From Pochonia chlamydosporia 170 (taxonomy: Eukaryota; Ascomycota; Sordariomycetes; Hypocreales; Clavicipitaceae): a stretch of DNA of 64,000 nt. The stretch lies in contig NW_019154049.1 in NCBI RefSeq assembly GCF_001653235.2, positions 248,001 to 312,000 of the forward strand, given 5' to 3'. The position numbers and the translations under genes were made by a program. Numbering within the stretch: the first letter of the stretch is position 1; each line of letters opens with the position of its first letter. Of the stretch, positions 54,990-64,000 are shown piece after piece. Under the pieces are notes generated by a model. It did not search any database. It was not told the origin of the DNA and saw only the letters and a list, made by a program, of their open reading frames with translations.

Positions 54990-57658
54990 TTACACCTTGA
55001 TCCAACGCCCCATCCACGTCTGGGTGATATGTTTTGCTTCATCGACCAAGCCAAGCTCTAAATTTGCATGTTAGTGTATAGACACCACTGCGGCAGATCA
55101 CCGAGACCTGGGAAAAACAACAAGAACATACCGAGAAGCAATTGAACGGTGCCACGGACTGCAGATTCCAAGGCAGAGGCGACTATTGTGCATGTTAATA
55201 CTCCGGTTTATCAGCTGCTGGGTCTTTCATAACTTACTCCATGAATGAGTGTAGGCTGTGTGCTCGCCAATAAATATGATCTAACAATGTATTAGTTTTC
55301 ATTTGCTTCATAAGCAAAGACTATACAATACAAGATGAATAGAAGGCCAAAATACTCACATTATTCTCCGTGTTAAAGTAGCTCGGGATATACAGCTCAT
55401 GCTGGCCAACATTTGGGAAAGCCCAGGCACCACCTCCAGTACCTTCGTCCATTAACCAGCATTTGCGGCTGAATTTGCCCGTGTACTTCTCACGCACGAC
55501 AGGTCCGTGAATGTTCGTCAACGCGTCCAGTACATACTGCACATGTTCTTCTTCCGGTGTTGATACCCAGCGTTCGGCCCAGTCAAGCGCCTTGAGGTAG
55601 CTGCCAATGATATATGCTGGCCCAGTGGAGTTGAGGTTGTAGGACGGGTAGCACACATCACCAATACCGGGAGGGCTAGTGATCGCATTGCAGCTGCCGA
55701 AAATTGGTTTCTCAAGATTCTCCCAGAACCGGTCTTGGAATTGAACGAAAACCTACGAGTGTGAGCGGTGCTGACGCTAGTGAACCTGGGGGGTGCTTAC
55801 CTTGCAGGCCGGCTGATAGTTGAGATATGATATCGCGTTGGTCAATGTAGGGGAAAATTCTAATACACGTACAATTAGATATCCTCATTTTGGAGGTCAT
55901 TTTGGAGGATGGCTGTGCTTGGCAGTCTTACTGGGCAGCTCTCGCCATTTTCTCACTGCTGTGAAAGGCGCCGTGATTAGAGCATAGTCGTACGTGGTGT
56001 TTTGCCACTCGAGATCCATAAAGTTGTTTTTCCACGATATCTGGACCTCCTTCTTCCCTGGCGAAAACTTGATTTTCTCAACCTTGCGGTTATAATGGAC
56101 ATTGCTGCCAACGACACGTTCAAAGGCGTTTGGCAGTCGGTTCATTCCTAGGGAACACGATCAACGTTAGTCCCCTCAAGTTTACTGCGCCGAGAAGCAT
56201 AAAGTCTCACCCTTGTCAATAGTTACCCATTCGGTAGCTGAAAAATACAAATCGTCATATCTTTAGTTGCACCATTAGCGGATGTGGGTCAGTGAGGAAT
56301 TGACTTGGAACTGAGAAGACGTACACATTGACCCAAAAGGGAGCTAAGGAGCCACCCGCAAGTGCCTGATCGGTTACGTTCAGACTGTATTTGAGAAAGT
56401 TGTGAATATAAGCAGACTCGGACCAGTTGTCACCTCCTTGGCCGTTCAGTCCCATATCTGGTGCATCGTCAGTACGGCTCATGGGCCACTGCAGTATGAC
56501 GGTATCGATACACACCTAAGAACTTCTTATGTGCCTCGTAGATATTCTCGCTAACGAGCTTCCACATAGCTGGGTCGTGCTTGATCTTATTCAGTTTATC
56601 ATTCAGTTCGTTCAGAGCCGGGTCGGATGACGTAGACGGAGGCTGAGCCGTGTATTCACTTTCCGGCAATGCAGGCGCATTAAAAAAAGGAATCCAATTA
56701 ATCTTCAGCGCGGGCTCATTCTTGTTAATCTTATTCAGCGTATCGGCAAGCTGAAACACGATATGGTGATCCGTGAAGTTGAGGGTTTGGTTTGTGGGCA
56801 ACGTGATGCTCAGAGGGATACGCATTGCCCCTTCTTCCTGGTATTCATAAGCCGACGGCGCCGAGTCATCAAAGTATTTGGTACGGATGCGGCTACGGTA
56901 TCGTTACTTGGCAATTCATTTGAAGAGGCGAGGCGTATACTTACCCTCCCAGTCGGCCGCTTGACTCGGATATTTCAATGTTGTTGAACCCTGCTGTTTT
57001 CAACAAATACTAACCTACTGTTAGTAATGGCTCGTCGATTTCCGTGACTTGAACCCACATAAGACATGAGCCCAGAGATGCCACCGCCAATAATGCCAAT
57101 TCCTACACTTGTTAGCTAGGTGAGTCGACCAATAGGCTTGAAGAACTCACTTTTACATTTCGCAGCTTTTACATCAACGGCGCCAATCTCCTTGTTCTTG
57201 AGGAGCTTAACTCCGTCAAACCAAGGACCCTCGGCGTCTATGCCGGACGCGTTTGTCATTGCGACGGAACTCCCATCTCTCTTGACGTTGGGGTGTGAGC
57301 CAGCAAACTCGATGGGGTTGCTTCGACCAAGAAGCCTATTTGAGCCTTTTTTCCAAGCTGAGATACAGCCTCCCGATTGCTCATTGTCTGAAGTCACCCA
57401 CACAAACCTCTGGTTGCCGTGGTCTGTAACATTCGCTGCGCTGGAAGTAAATATTTCTGAGCCGGAGCTATTGGTCGCATCACATGGCCCATACGTGAAA
57501 GTGTGTAAGTCTTTCACGTCTTGGAGGTAGTCTACGTGGACATTGCTGAGTGCCGAATCCACGGCTGACGGAACCCGAATATGTATGTGTTGAGTAGCAG
57601 GGGATGCCGAAACTGTTGCAGCAAGGAAGAAGAGACCAAGTACACGACTGACGGCCAT
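54990..57658 (-). CDS. Secreted L-amino-acid oxidase (flavin amine oxidase), 668 aa
   Basis: Twelve exons, minus strand: 57658-57151, 57102-57059, 57009-56945, 56892-56516, 56457-56325, 56260-56211, 56147-55932, 55859-55801, 55752-55360, 55280-55238, 55182-55132 and 55057-54990. Every junction is GT-AG and the phases join into one frame of 669 codons. A signal peptide (MAVSRVLGLFFLAATVSA) and a pro-like N-terminal part of about 150 residues precede the FAD dinucleotide fold GIIGGGISGL (about 171-180). The ESSGRLGGRIRTKYF second flavin block, WVTIDKGMNRLP, the GGGAWAFPNVGQHE block and the C-terminal IFIGEHTAYTHSW follow. The last is the amine-oxidase C-terminal FAD contact, as in fungal LAAOs. 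It oxidises L-amino acids to keto acids, ammonia and hydrogen peroxide, which can inhibit competitors. A TATAAA lies about 105 bp upstream. Confidence 0.9.
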
Positions 57659-58217
57659 TTTAACGAAATTTCAAACGAAAGAAAAGACTTGGAAAAGACT
57701 GGAAATGCCTGAGCGGTGTTTGCAGTGATACATAGTTTACAGTGTAGTCTAAAGGATAGCTCTTTATATTTATTTATCACCTCATTTATTCTTTCATCAC
57801 TACAATAGAGTCAATGCCAGACCTAAGTCTCAAGACGGCAATAGATACGGCATTCTAGTCAGTCAAATTTCCGGAAACGATACGGGCGTGTATGTGGGAT
57901 CTGTTTGACATATTTCTTCCTAACAGCTTTCAGACAATTATCCAAGGGCATGTCGTTCGGCCGTATGTGTGGGCCATAAGCACCGGCTGAAGCCGATACA
58001 TGGGATCTATCTTGCGGCCGTATTTGCGGGACTCCGATTATGCTGACGGGCGCCATCAAAATGTAGATCATTGACCATTCAGGCTAGTCAACCAGCGGTA
58101 AATTGGAATAAACCAAAGCTGACATTATTATCGTCATTTCTCCTACACCATAAGTCTTGCTCGAGTGTACGTTTGTGGTCATCTACATTGAGCCATTTCG
58201 CCAAGCGCACCGCAGGA
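57659..58217. promoter_or_regulatory. Divergent promoter of LAAO and its Zn2Cys6 neighbour
   Basis: 559 bp between the two divergent starts. It holds a minus-strand TATAAA (about 57763-57768) for the oxidase. Short distance and orientation suggest shared control. Confidence 0.5.
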
Positions 58218-61056
58218 ATGGATTCCGGTGCAGTATCCGATCCGACAAGAAACACCAGCAACTTGGCCATACGTGCCAATCCTGATTCGGATAAGGAAGC
58301 TGACTGGGATGCTTCTCGTCCCCAAGCAGCCCGGAGACGACGGAATCGAGTGATTCACTCATGCATGGAATGTCGCCGCCGAAAGAAGAAATGCGACAGA
58401 GCGGTAAAGCAGACCCTTGAACCACCTCACCGTGCCTTCTAATAAAGGAGACAGGATCGTTGCCGAAACTGCATTGAATCTGGCCAGCAATGCATCTATG
58501 TTCCGCCTGCAGATTCTGAAACTCGGTTAACTTACATGTTGACTCGAATGAAGGAGGAAAAGGATGCAATCGAAGCTACGCTCCTAAAGGATACGTACGA
58601 GGACCACGCTCGTTCCGGGAAATCCGGACAAAGTCGAAAGCGCTCTAGAGCACCTAGAGATGAAGGAACAGATGAAGCGGAAGAGTCTAACAGCGATGAT
58701 GATGGATATCTAGAACCCACGCCGTTGGCAGTCGAGCACGCAGCCTATGCAACCAGTGCGGATGATGATGTAGACGGACTGGGCATAATGATTGGGAGAA
58801 TGCGACTGACTGAGCGTATCGGCGGCTTATATCGCCCATGGATCGCTGACGAGGTATGTATACATTATCAAGTTACCCCTCAGCTCTTAAGATTTCTGAA
58901 CGTGGGATAGATCATGTCCTCACTACAACACAACCCCAGCCGATCCTCTCCTTCAGTACAGTCAGCCACAGTTTCAGTCCCTCCTGATGATGTCGAGGAA
59001 ACTGAACAATTCTCCTCCGCACCATCTCTCAATCTGATACTCGGCCATGGTCACCATCATGAAGATTTAGTGCAGTATATTCCCACCCGCAACATTACAG
59101 ACAGGCTTCTAGAGCAGTACTGGGCTGCAGTTCATCCTATAGTGCGAACACTTCACCGACCTTCATTCGCACAGCGATATGAGACTCTCTGGGAGGCGAT
59201 TGAAAACGGAGACCAGGTGGCACCGTCCTTGGTTGCTTTGGTCTGCGCTGTGCTCATGTCTGCTCTAACTAGCATGGGCAACCAGCACGTATTGGAGGCT
59301 TGCTCCGTTTCCAAGATCAACCTTCATAGTCGTTTGAAATTGGGTACGGAGCTTGCCCTAAGTCAAGCAGAGCTATTGAAGTCGTCGAAGACGGAGACAA
59401 TACAAGCTTTTGTGACATATATGGTATGTGTGTTGTCACTATTTCCAACTCCTAGCCTTCAACCCCGCAGTCATTTTTAACACCCTGCTCATTACGTAGC
59501 TTTCTATTTGTGTCGGTGAGACATCTCGTGCTCATTCAGTCTTGACCGGCATGGTCGTCAGACTAGCAGAATGTATGGGCCTTCATCGCGATCCATCTGA
59601 ATACGGCTTCTCACCAGCAGAGTGCCAGACTCGACGACTCATCTGGTACCAAATATGCTACCTAGACATCAAAACAAGCAGCATCCAAGGACCTCGACCA
59701 TTCATCCACGCTGACGGATACACCACACGTCTTCCCTTGGAACTGACCTCGCCGATACCCATGCAAAACACGCCTCGTCCCTGCCACGACTTAATATTTC
59801 CCATGATTCGGTTCGAATGTCAAGAAATGCAGCGCAAGTGCTTAAAAATGCGACAAAGAGTGGACCAGAAGAGGCTAAGTATCACCAAAGCAATTTCTAA
59901 GGTCGAGGCATTCCGTATCGCGATGGAAGCCAAGTACACGCCTTTCCTCGACTCACCGTCCCCGAGCCCAATGCAGAAAATGGCGAGACTAGTGATGACG
60001 CTCTTCATCAGCCTTATTTACCCTTTTCTGCTACACCGATACATGAACAGCGTTACGTATCGCATGCCTGACAGGCTACGCCAAATAGTTCTTGTCAAAG
60101 GCACAGAGGCGCTGGAAGCAGCAGTAAAGCTAGACGCATCTGAAGATCTCCAGCACTGGGCCTGGTATAATTCCTCTTATCAGGAATATCACATTGCGTT
60201 TCTGCTCCTATTTGAGGTGTTTAATTACCCTCTCCGCAAGGAAGCGAGCAGGATATGGGTGTGCCTCGACTGGATATTCGCGGATGTGTTGGCAGGCGTA
60301 CCTTTCGTAGGTGCAGGCGTCCACGCTTCAATGCAGGACATTATTGCACATCGGGACAGTAAAGCGAGATATATCTTGACTACGATTTCTGAACGGATGC
60401 GCATCTATCAACGAGCCAAGGGATTGAGATCGCCGGCACAGTTCCACGAATCCATGGTTGTGGTTACGCCTCAGAAGGCTGGTGACGACTTTGATCCCAT
60501 GATGCCGCTCAACTATGCACACGCGATGCCTGAATTAAGCACTAGCAGTGTGAGCCTTTGTGAGGCTTCTCATCCTCAGCCGTCTCTTGGTAGTACGAGA
60601 CGCTCACAATCAGGAACTCAACGTTCATCAATTTTAGCAGATGACGGCCACAGAACGGCGAATGCGTGGCCACATGTCTTGGAAAAGGAGGGCAGTTGGG
60701 GTATCCATACTTCTCCAGGCATGTTTTCGGACACGAAATTGGATAACGATAGATTAAGTGGCGAAAGACTTCAATCTGGCCATCTTGGTGATGAACCGGG
60801 CACAACGACAACTGGAGATGTAACATCTGCGCATTCCGAACACGACCCCCAAAGCCAGGAACAGCCGCTGATAGATATAGACTGGGTAAGCAAAACACGA
60901 TACTCTGAACTGGCTTGTCAAACACCTGTATTGATTACTTTCATTTTGCGACAGGTTCTCTGGGACACGTTGTTTCCGCCGCAGATCAATAACGGCGATT
61001 TGGATATAGCCGAGCATGGCTCATGGTTAGACGGGCCATCCAGTAACAGCTATTAG
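58218..61056 (+). CDS. Zn2Cys6 transcription factor adjoining LAAO, about 861 aa
   Basis: Exons are 58218-58403, 58455-58853, 58911-59423, 59500-60885 and probably 60955-61056. The first intron (GTAAAG...GACAG) cuts the zinc cluster after residue 62; joined, the cysteines are at 49, 52, 59, 65, 68 and 75 (C2-C6-C5-C2-C6-C). Helical linker residues follow, then the fungal-specific transcription factor domain: LLEQYWAAVHPIVRTLHRPSF, MVVRLAECMGLHRDPSEYGFSPAECQTRRLIWYQICYLD, and the rest. A C-terminal IDIDW/VLWDTLFPP block favours splicing of the last 69-nt intron (60886-60954); without it the frame stays open and the protein is 884 aa. Next to an L-amino-acid oxidase and divergent from it, so it is a plausible local regulator (inference). 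Confidence 0.88.
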
Positions 61057-61905
61057 GTTATATTGTGAGGGCATCTACATAGTCATGGAATTTCATAGGC
61101 GAGAAAGTATGCGCCCGTGATAAGAGCTGCGAATAAGGCTTTTTTTTTTTAACGCCATGGGACAAACAATGCGCCAAAACAACAGAGTTGAAGTCATCAA
61201 AAGTGTCATGTATAGATGTTACGACTCGAGGTGATAGGGGTCACTTAGATTGTTTCTGAATGTATGGCTACATATACTTTTGTAAAATCTCCACATGAGA
61301 ATATTGTCGCCAATCTGAAGTGAACTGTCTCGTGTCAAACCTTGGTTCCTTCAAAGCGGGTTATGCCACGGACGCAGGTCTCTGTTGCGCGCTGTCGTGG
61401 AATAGAGCCAACATCGAGGAGGCGCTGTTCCCCCGTTCATATTGGCTCATTGCCACACATAGATCCTGTAGACTCGGGCTAATTTGATGCAGATACATGG
61501 CGATGGCAGCTGTCTGTTTACGCGGCCACAATCGAGAGAAACAGTAAATGGGAGCTGCCTGGATGATATCAATTACAGTTTGGAAGCGAAGAAGATGATC
61601 GGGGTAAATTAGTTGAGTCAATCTTGCAATGAAGTCTGGTGTCAAGTGTCAACTGGTTGTTCGGCCTTGGAGAAACAGGGCACCCGTGTGTGCTCAATGT
61701 GCACCAGACATGCATGACAAACTACATTCACCTTGGGAGGCTTCCCCATACAATGAGAGCCCTCTCTCTCCCTCTCTCTCACCTACGAACCCTTCCACCA
61801 GAACCCGACCAACTCGTTGGACCGCAACGCCATGCTGATGCCGGACCAGCAAACCCTCCGTGATAAATCCTAGGGTTCTTAACGACTGCAGCTGCAGCCA
61901 TAGCC
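61057..61905. other. Intergenic region with CT microsatellite
   Basis: Includes an 11-T run (about 61140-61150) and a CT-rich tract (about 61764-61788). A 94-codon minus-strand frame (61645-61361) looks protein-like but has no recognisable family and was not called. Confidence 0.45.
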
Positions 61906-62790
61906 ATGTCCTTGGACACGAGTGCGGAAACGTCACCTCGGCTACCGTTCTTTGCTCTTCAATCCCGCCTCCCAGCTCCGTTGCCAACAGCGGAGGAGAT
62001 TGAAACTTCGAGCGAGCTCCTTCAGGAATATACCGGCCGACGAATCGTGCGTTTCGGTGACCATTACATAATAAAATATGGCTTAAATGTGAGCCCGGTC
62101 GAGGGTGAGAATATGTTACTAATCGGAAAGATATTGCCCGCCCATGTGCCAGAAGTATATGCAATATATTCCACCAAAAATGAAGAAGGCGGCCTTGTCT
62201 ACTACATAATCATGGAACGCATCGCTGGACATGGGCTGGACGCCTTATGGAACGGCCTTGACTCAGCGAGAAAAACTGAAATTGCTCGAAAACTGCGGTC
62301 GTGCCTGGACACAGTACGGAGGCTCCCTTCCCCAGGTTATTTCGGGTGTATTGGCAGACGGAAATTCGAAGATTCCATGTTCTGGGTAGCGCCCGATGAT
62401 GATAGTCTGAGCTCTACAATCAGCGGGCCGTTTGAGTCGGAGTCTCTATTAAACAGCGCTTTAATTGAGAAGTATCTTTATAACAGTGGACTGGATCAGA
62501 AGGCTGCGTTTTACCGCCGCGTACTTCCTCTCATTCTGCGTGGTCACAAGCCAGTATTCACGCACGGCGACTTGCACAGAAAGAATGTCATATTAAGGGA
62601 AAACGGTGAGCTCGTTTTACTTGATTGGGAGGCCGCTGGTTGGTATCCCGAATACTGGGAGTATGCCATGGCAATGTTTGCGTGTGGCGCTTGGCAGGAT
62701 GATTGGCACGAGTTCCTCGGCCAGGTCTTGGTAGAATACCCAACCGAATATGCATGGTTTGATATGCTGAGGAGAGAAATATGGAGCTAG
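61906..62790 (+). CDS. APH-type phosphotransferase, 294 aa
   Basis: An aminoglycoside-phosphotransferase/choline-kinase-fold protein, common in fungi and rarely linked to drug resistance; its substrate is unknown. Single exon. An ATP-binding N-lobe (GRRIVRFGDHYIIKYG, with the K likely binding ATP) is followed by the hinge YYIIMERI, the catalytic HGDLHRKN (HxDxxxxN) and the metal-binding LLDWEAAGWYPEYWEYA motif. All key residues are present and the length is normal. The ATG at 61906 is the first in the frame, 44 residues ahead of GRRIVRF. There is no signal peptide. Its neighbours do not tell a pathway. Confidence 0.85.
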   Translation: MSLDTSAETSPRLPFFALQSRLPAPLPTAEEIETSSELLQEYTGRRIVRFGDHYIIKYGLNVSPVEGENMLLIGKILPAHVPEVYAIYSTKNEEGGLVYYIIMERIAGHGLDALWNGLDSARKTEIARKLRSCLDTVRRLPSPGYFGCIGRRKFEDSMFWVAPDDDSLSSTISGPFESESLLNSALIEKYLYNSGLDQKAAFYRRVLPLILRGHKPVFTHGDLHRKNVILRENGELVLLDWEAAGWYPEYWEYAMAMFACGAWQDDWHEFLGQVLVEYPTEYAWFDMLRREIWS

Positions 62791-63144
62791 AAGAGCAATG
62801 ACCTTGAAATATTAAGCAGGACGTGTATAAAATTATCTCCGAAACGCAGACAAGGACGGTCCTGGGCGTTTATTCAGCCAATGCCCGGTAGTTAGATGTG
62901 ACTGCAAATGCTATCAATCTATTTCAAGGGAGGCGACCATGGGGTCGGCGTATCGCGCTCTTTGCACGGACAAAAATTGATCGGCGGTCATTATGAATTG
63001 ACAACATCGCAAAGTCAAACGCTTCCCTGCTGGGTTTTTTTGTATAGAAACCCCAGAATATCACTATGGTTTCTTGTTGTGTTGCATTCTGCTTGACATC
63101 ACTTTTATTCACGTCTTTTTAGCAACAAAACAGAGCCCACAGCA
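62791..63144. other. Intergenic region
   Basis: 354 bp with no recognised feature. Confidence 0.5.
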
Positions 63145-63411
63145 ATGTCGTACCCGATTTACAAAGTCGCTTATCTTGGCCTTCCTCGCAATCACCATGC
63201 CACTTTTGTTGAAACTGACGCCAACGGCGGTGGGGTAGTCTTCCATGTGACAGGAGATATACAGAACGGGATGCGATTTGAGACCAAGGCAGCTAAACGC
63301 CCTGAGGACGAATTTCGAATGCCAACCCATCACACGAGGGTCTCTCGTATATTCGAACACCAATTGATGTCTTCGATTTGCCTGGCGACGGTGGGACGCA
63401 CAAATGTCTAG
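63145..63411 (+). CDS. Truncated short-domain protein (DUF6914-like)
   Basis: 88 codons, of which only about the first 55 look conserved: a compact beta-rich block with YKVAYLGLPRNHHATFVE and HVTGDIQNGMRFETKAAKRPEDE, which I recall as DUF6914; the name is from memory and uncertain. The family normally continues for another 80 or more residues. Here the conserved sequence stops near 63310, where the frame becomes antisense to the family pattern and another reading frame starts to read as a kinase. So this is a truncated, probably broken copy fused head to tail with a kinase fragment. Confidence 0.5.
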   Translation: MSYPIYKVAYLGLPRNHHATFVETDANGGGVVFHVTGDIQNGMRFETKAAKRPEDEFRMPTHHTRVSRIFEHQLMSSICLATVGRTNV

Positions 63412-64000
63412 TATTCGAACCTATGAGAGAGACTCTTTCCCAGTTCCAGCAAAGACTGCCACGGCAAAGGCTAGGGCTTTCCTTGTTTAAAGCGTACATG
63501 TTTTGTCTTCTTCAAGCGCTGGACTACTTGCATACAGACTGCCGTTTGATCCATACAGGTATGAGTTTGGCATTCCGCCTCTTGCTTATGCTGCTGACCA
63601 TTTAGACATCAAGGATGACAACATCATGGTGACGATTGAAGACGATTCGGTGCTAGAAGACCTTGTTCATTACTACAAGACCAACTCCCAACCTCGACAC
63701 ATCCGAAAGGAAGATGGGCGTGTGATGTACCTGTCGCATGATGAGTTTGGTGGTCTACGAGGAACTAACTTTTTACCGCAGCTGACTGACTTTAATCTCT
63801 GCTTCCCTGGATTCCCTGATAACCGGGGGCATATCTCTCCAATCCAATCTCACCGATATCCTGTGCCGGAGGTGTTTCTCGGCTGTCCATGGTCTTATGG
63901 CGCCGATATATGGAATCTCGGCTTAATGGTAAGTAGAAACGTTGTGTAAATTAACTACTCTCTTTTATACTGGCTCTAACTGAAGCAGATGTGGAACCTC
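63304..64000 (+). pseudogene. SRPK-like protein kinase without N-lobe, 3'-partial
   Basis: Exons are about 63304-63558, 63606-63928 and 63989 onward past the window edge. Introns are GTATGA...TTTAG (63559-63605) and GTAAGT...AGCAG (63929-63988). The frame begins after a TGA at about 63300 and reads YIRTPIDVFDLPGDGGTHKCLVFEPM (hinge), RLIHT/DIKDDNIM (catalytic loop HxDxKxxN), LTDFNLC (DFN in place of DFG), and then SYGADIWNLGLM/MWNL in the activation segment and F-helix. The ATP-binding N-lobe with glycine loop and lysine is absent and its place is taken by the DUF6914-like fragment in another frame. Likely a chimeric remnant; a distant upstream exon could exist only if a long intron spans the fragment. 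Confidence 0.6.

Noticed and set aside
61361..61645. 94-codon minus-strand frame
   Set aside because: Looks protein-like but starts at a non-ATG codon and no family or adjoining exon was found.

Overview
This is a window of a filamentous ascomycete chromosome, most likely a sordariomycete of the order Hypocreales. The evidence is many short (about 50-150 nt) spliceosomal introns with fungal donors and branch sites, typical ascomycete housekeeping genes (RNA polymerase I large subunit, exosome RRP41, VTA1, TIM50), Zn2Cys6 regulators, and a secretome of the kind carried by insect-, nematode- or plant-associated Hypocreales (HsbA-like, GH18 chitinase with CBM1, deuterolysin, CFEM-like GPI protein, L-amino-acid oxidase). 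The order-level assignment is inference; no marker here names a species. All exon models were made by hand from splice signals, reading frame and family resemblance.

Layout. 1-5.8 kb: the 3' part of the RNA polymerase I largest subunit, convergent with a small metallophosphoesterase. 7.5-27.8 kb: gene-sparse accessory DNA holding secreted proteins (a lectin-like protein, an HsbA-like protein, a repeat-containing secreted precursor, a chitinase and a deuterolysin), a four-exon Zn2Cys6 regulator, a kinase-like gene with an in-frame stop, a DUF4246 protein and a newly modelled 78-aa spliced gene. 29.5-38.4 kb: a compact housekeeping island (RRP41, an ER disulfide isomerase, VTA1, TIM50, an F-box-like protein). 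38.7-43.9 kb: a cysteine-rich secreted protein built of three repeated exon modules, a Ted1/Cdc1-type ER phosphoesterase and a conserved unknown protein. 44.0-50.7 kb: a divergent pair consisting of a nine-exon zinc-ribbon/GTPase/RING/patatin protein and a small membrane-anchored AIG1/GIMAP-like GTPase. 51.9-61.1 kb: a CFEM-like GPI protein, then a twelve-exon L-amino-acid oxidase divergent from its own Zn2Cys6 regulator. 61.9-64 kb: an APH-type phosphotransferase and a chimeric locus joining a truncated short-domain ORF to a protein kinase without its N-lobe, running off the window.

The best candidate for an undescribed system is the 44-51 kb divergent pair. It combines a patatin lipase fused to a GTPase and RING with a GIMAP-like GTPase carrying a C-terminal membrane anchor, a combination that recalls fungal NLR-like and animal GBP/GIMAP immunity. 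Other unusual items are the 47-residue-repeat secreted precursor (16.0-16.9 kb), the intron-phased modular cysteine-rich protein (38.7-39.7 kb), the kinase gene whose only intact reading may depend on an alternative acceptor (12.4 kb), and the LAAO-regulator pair (55-61 kb).
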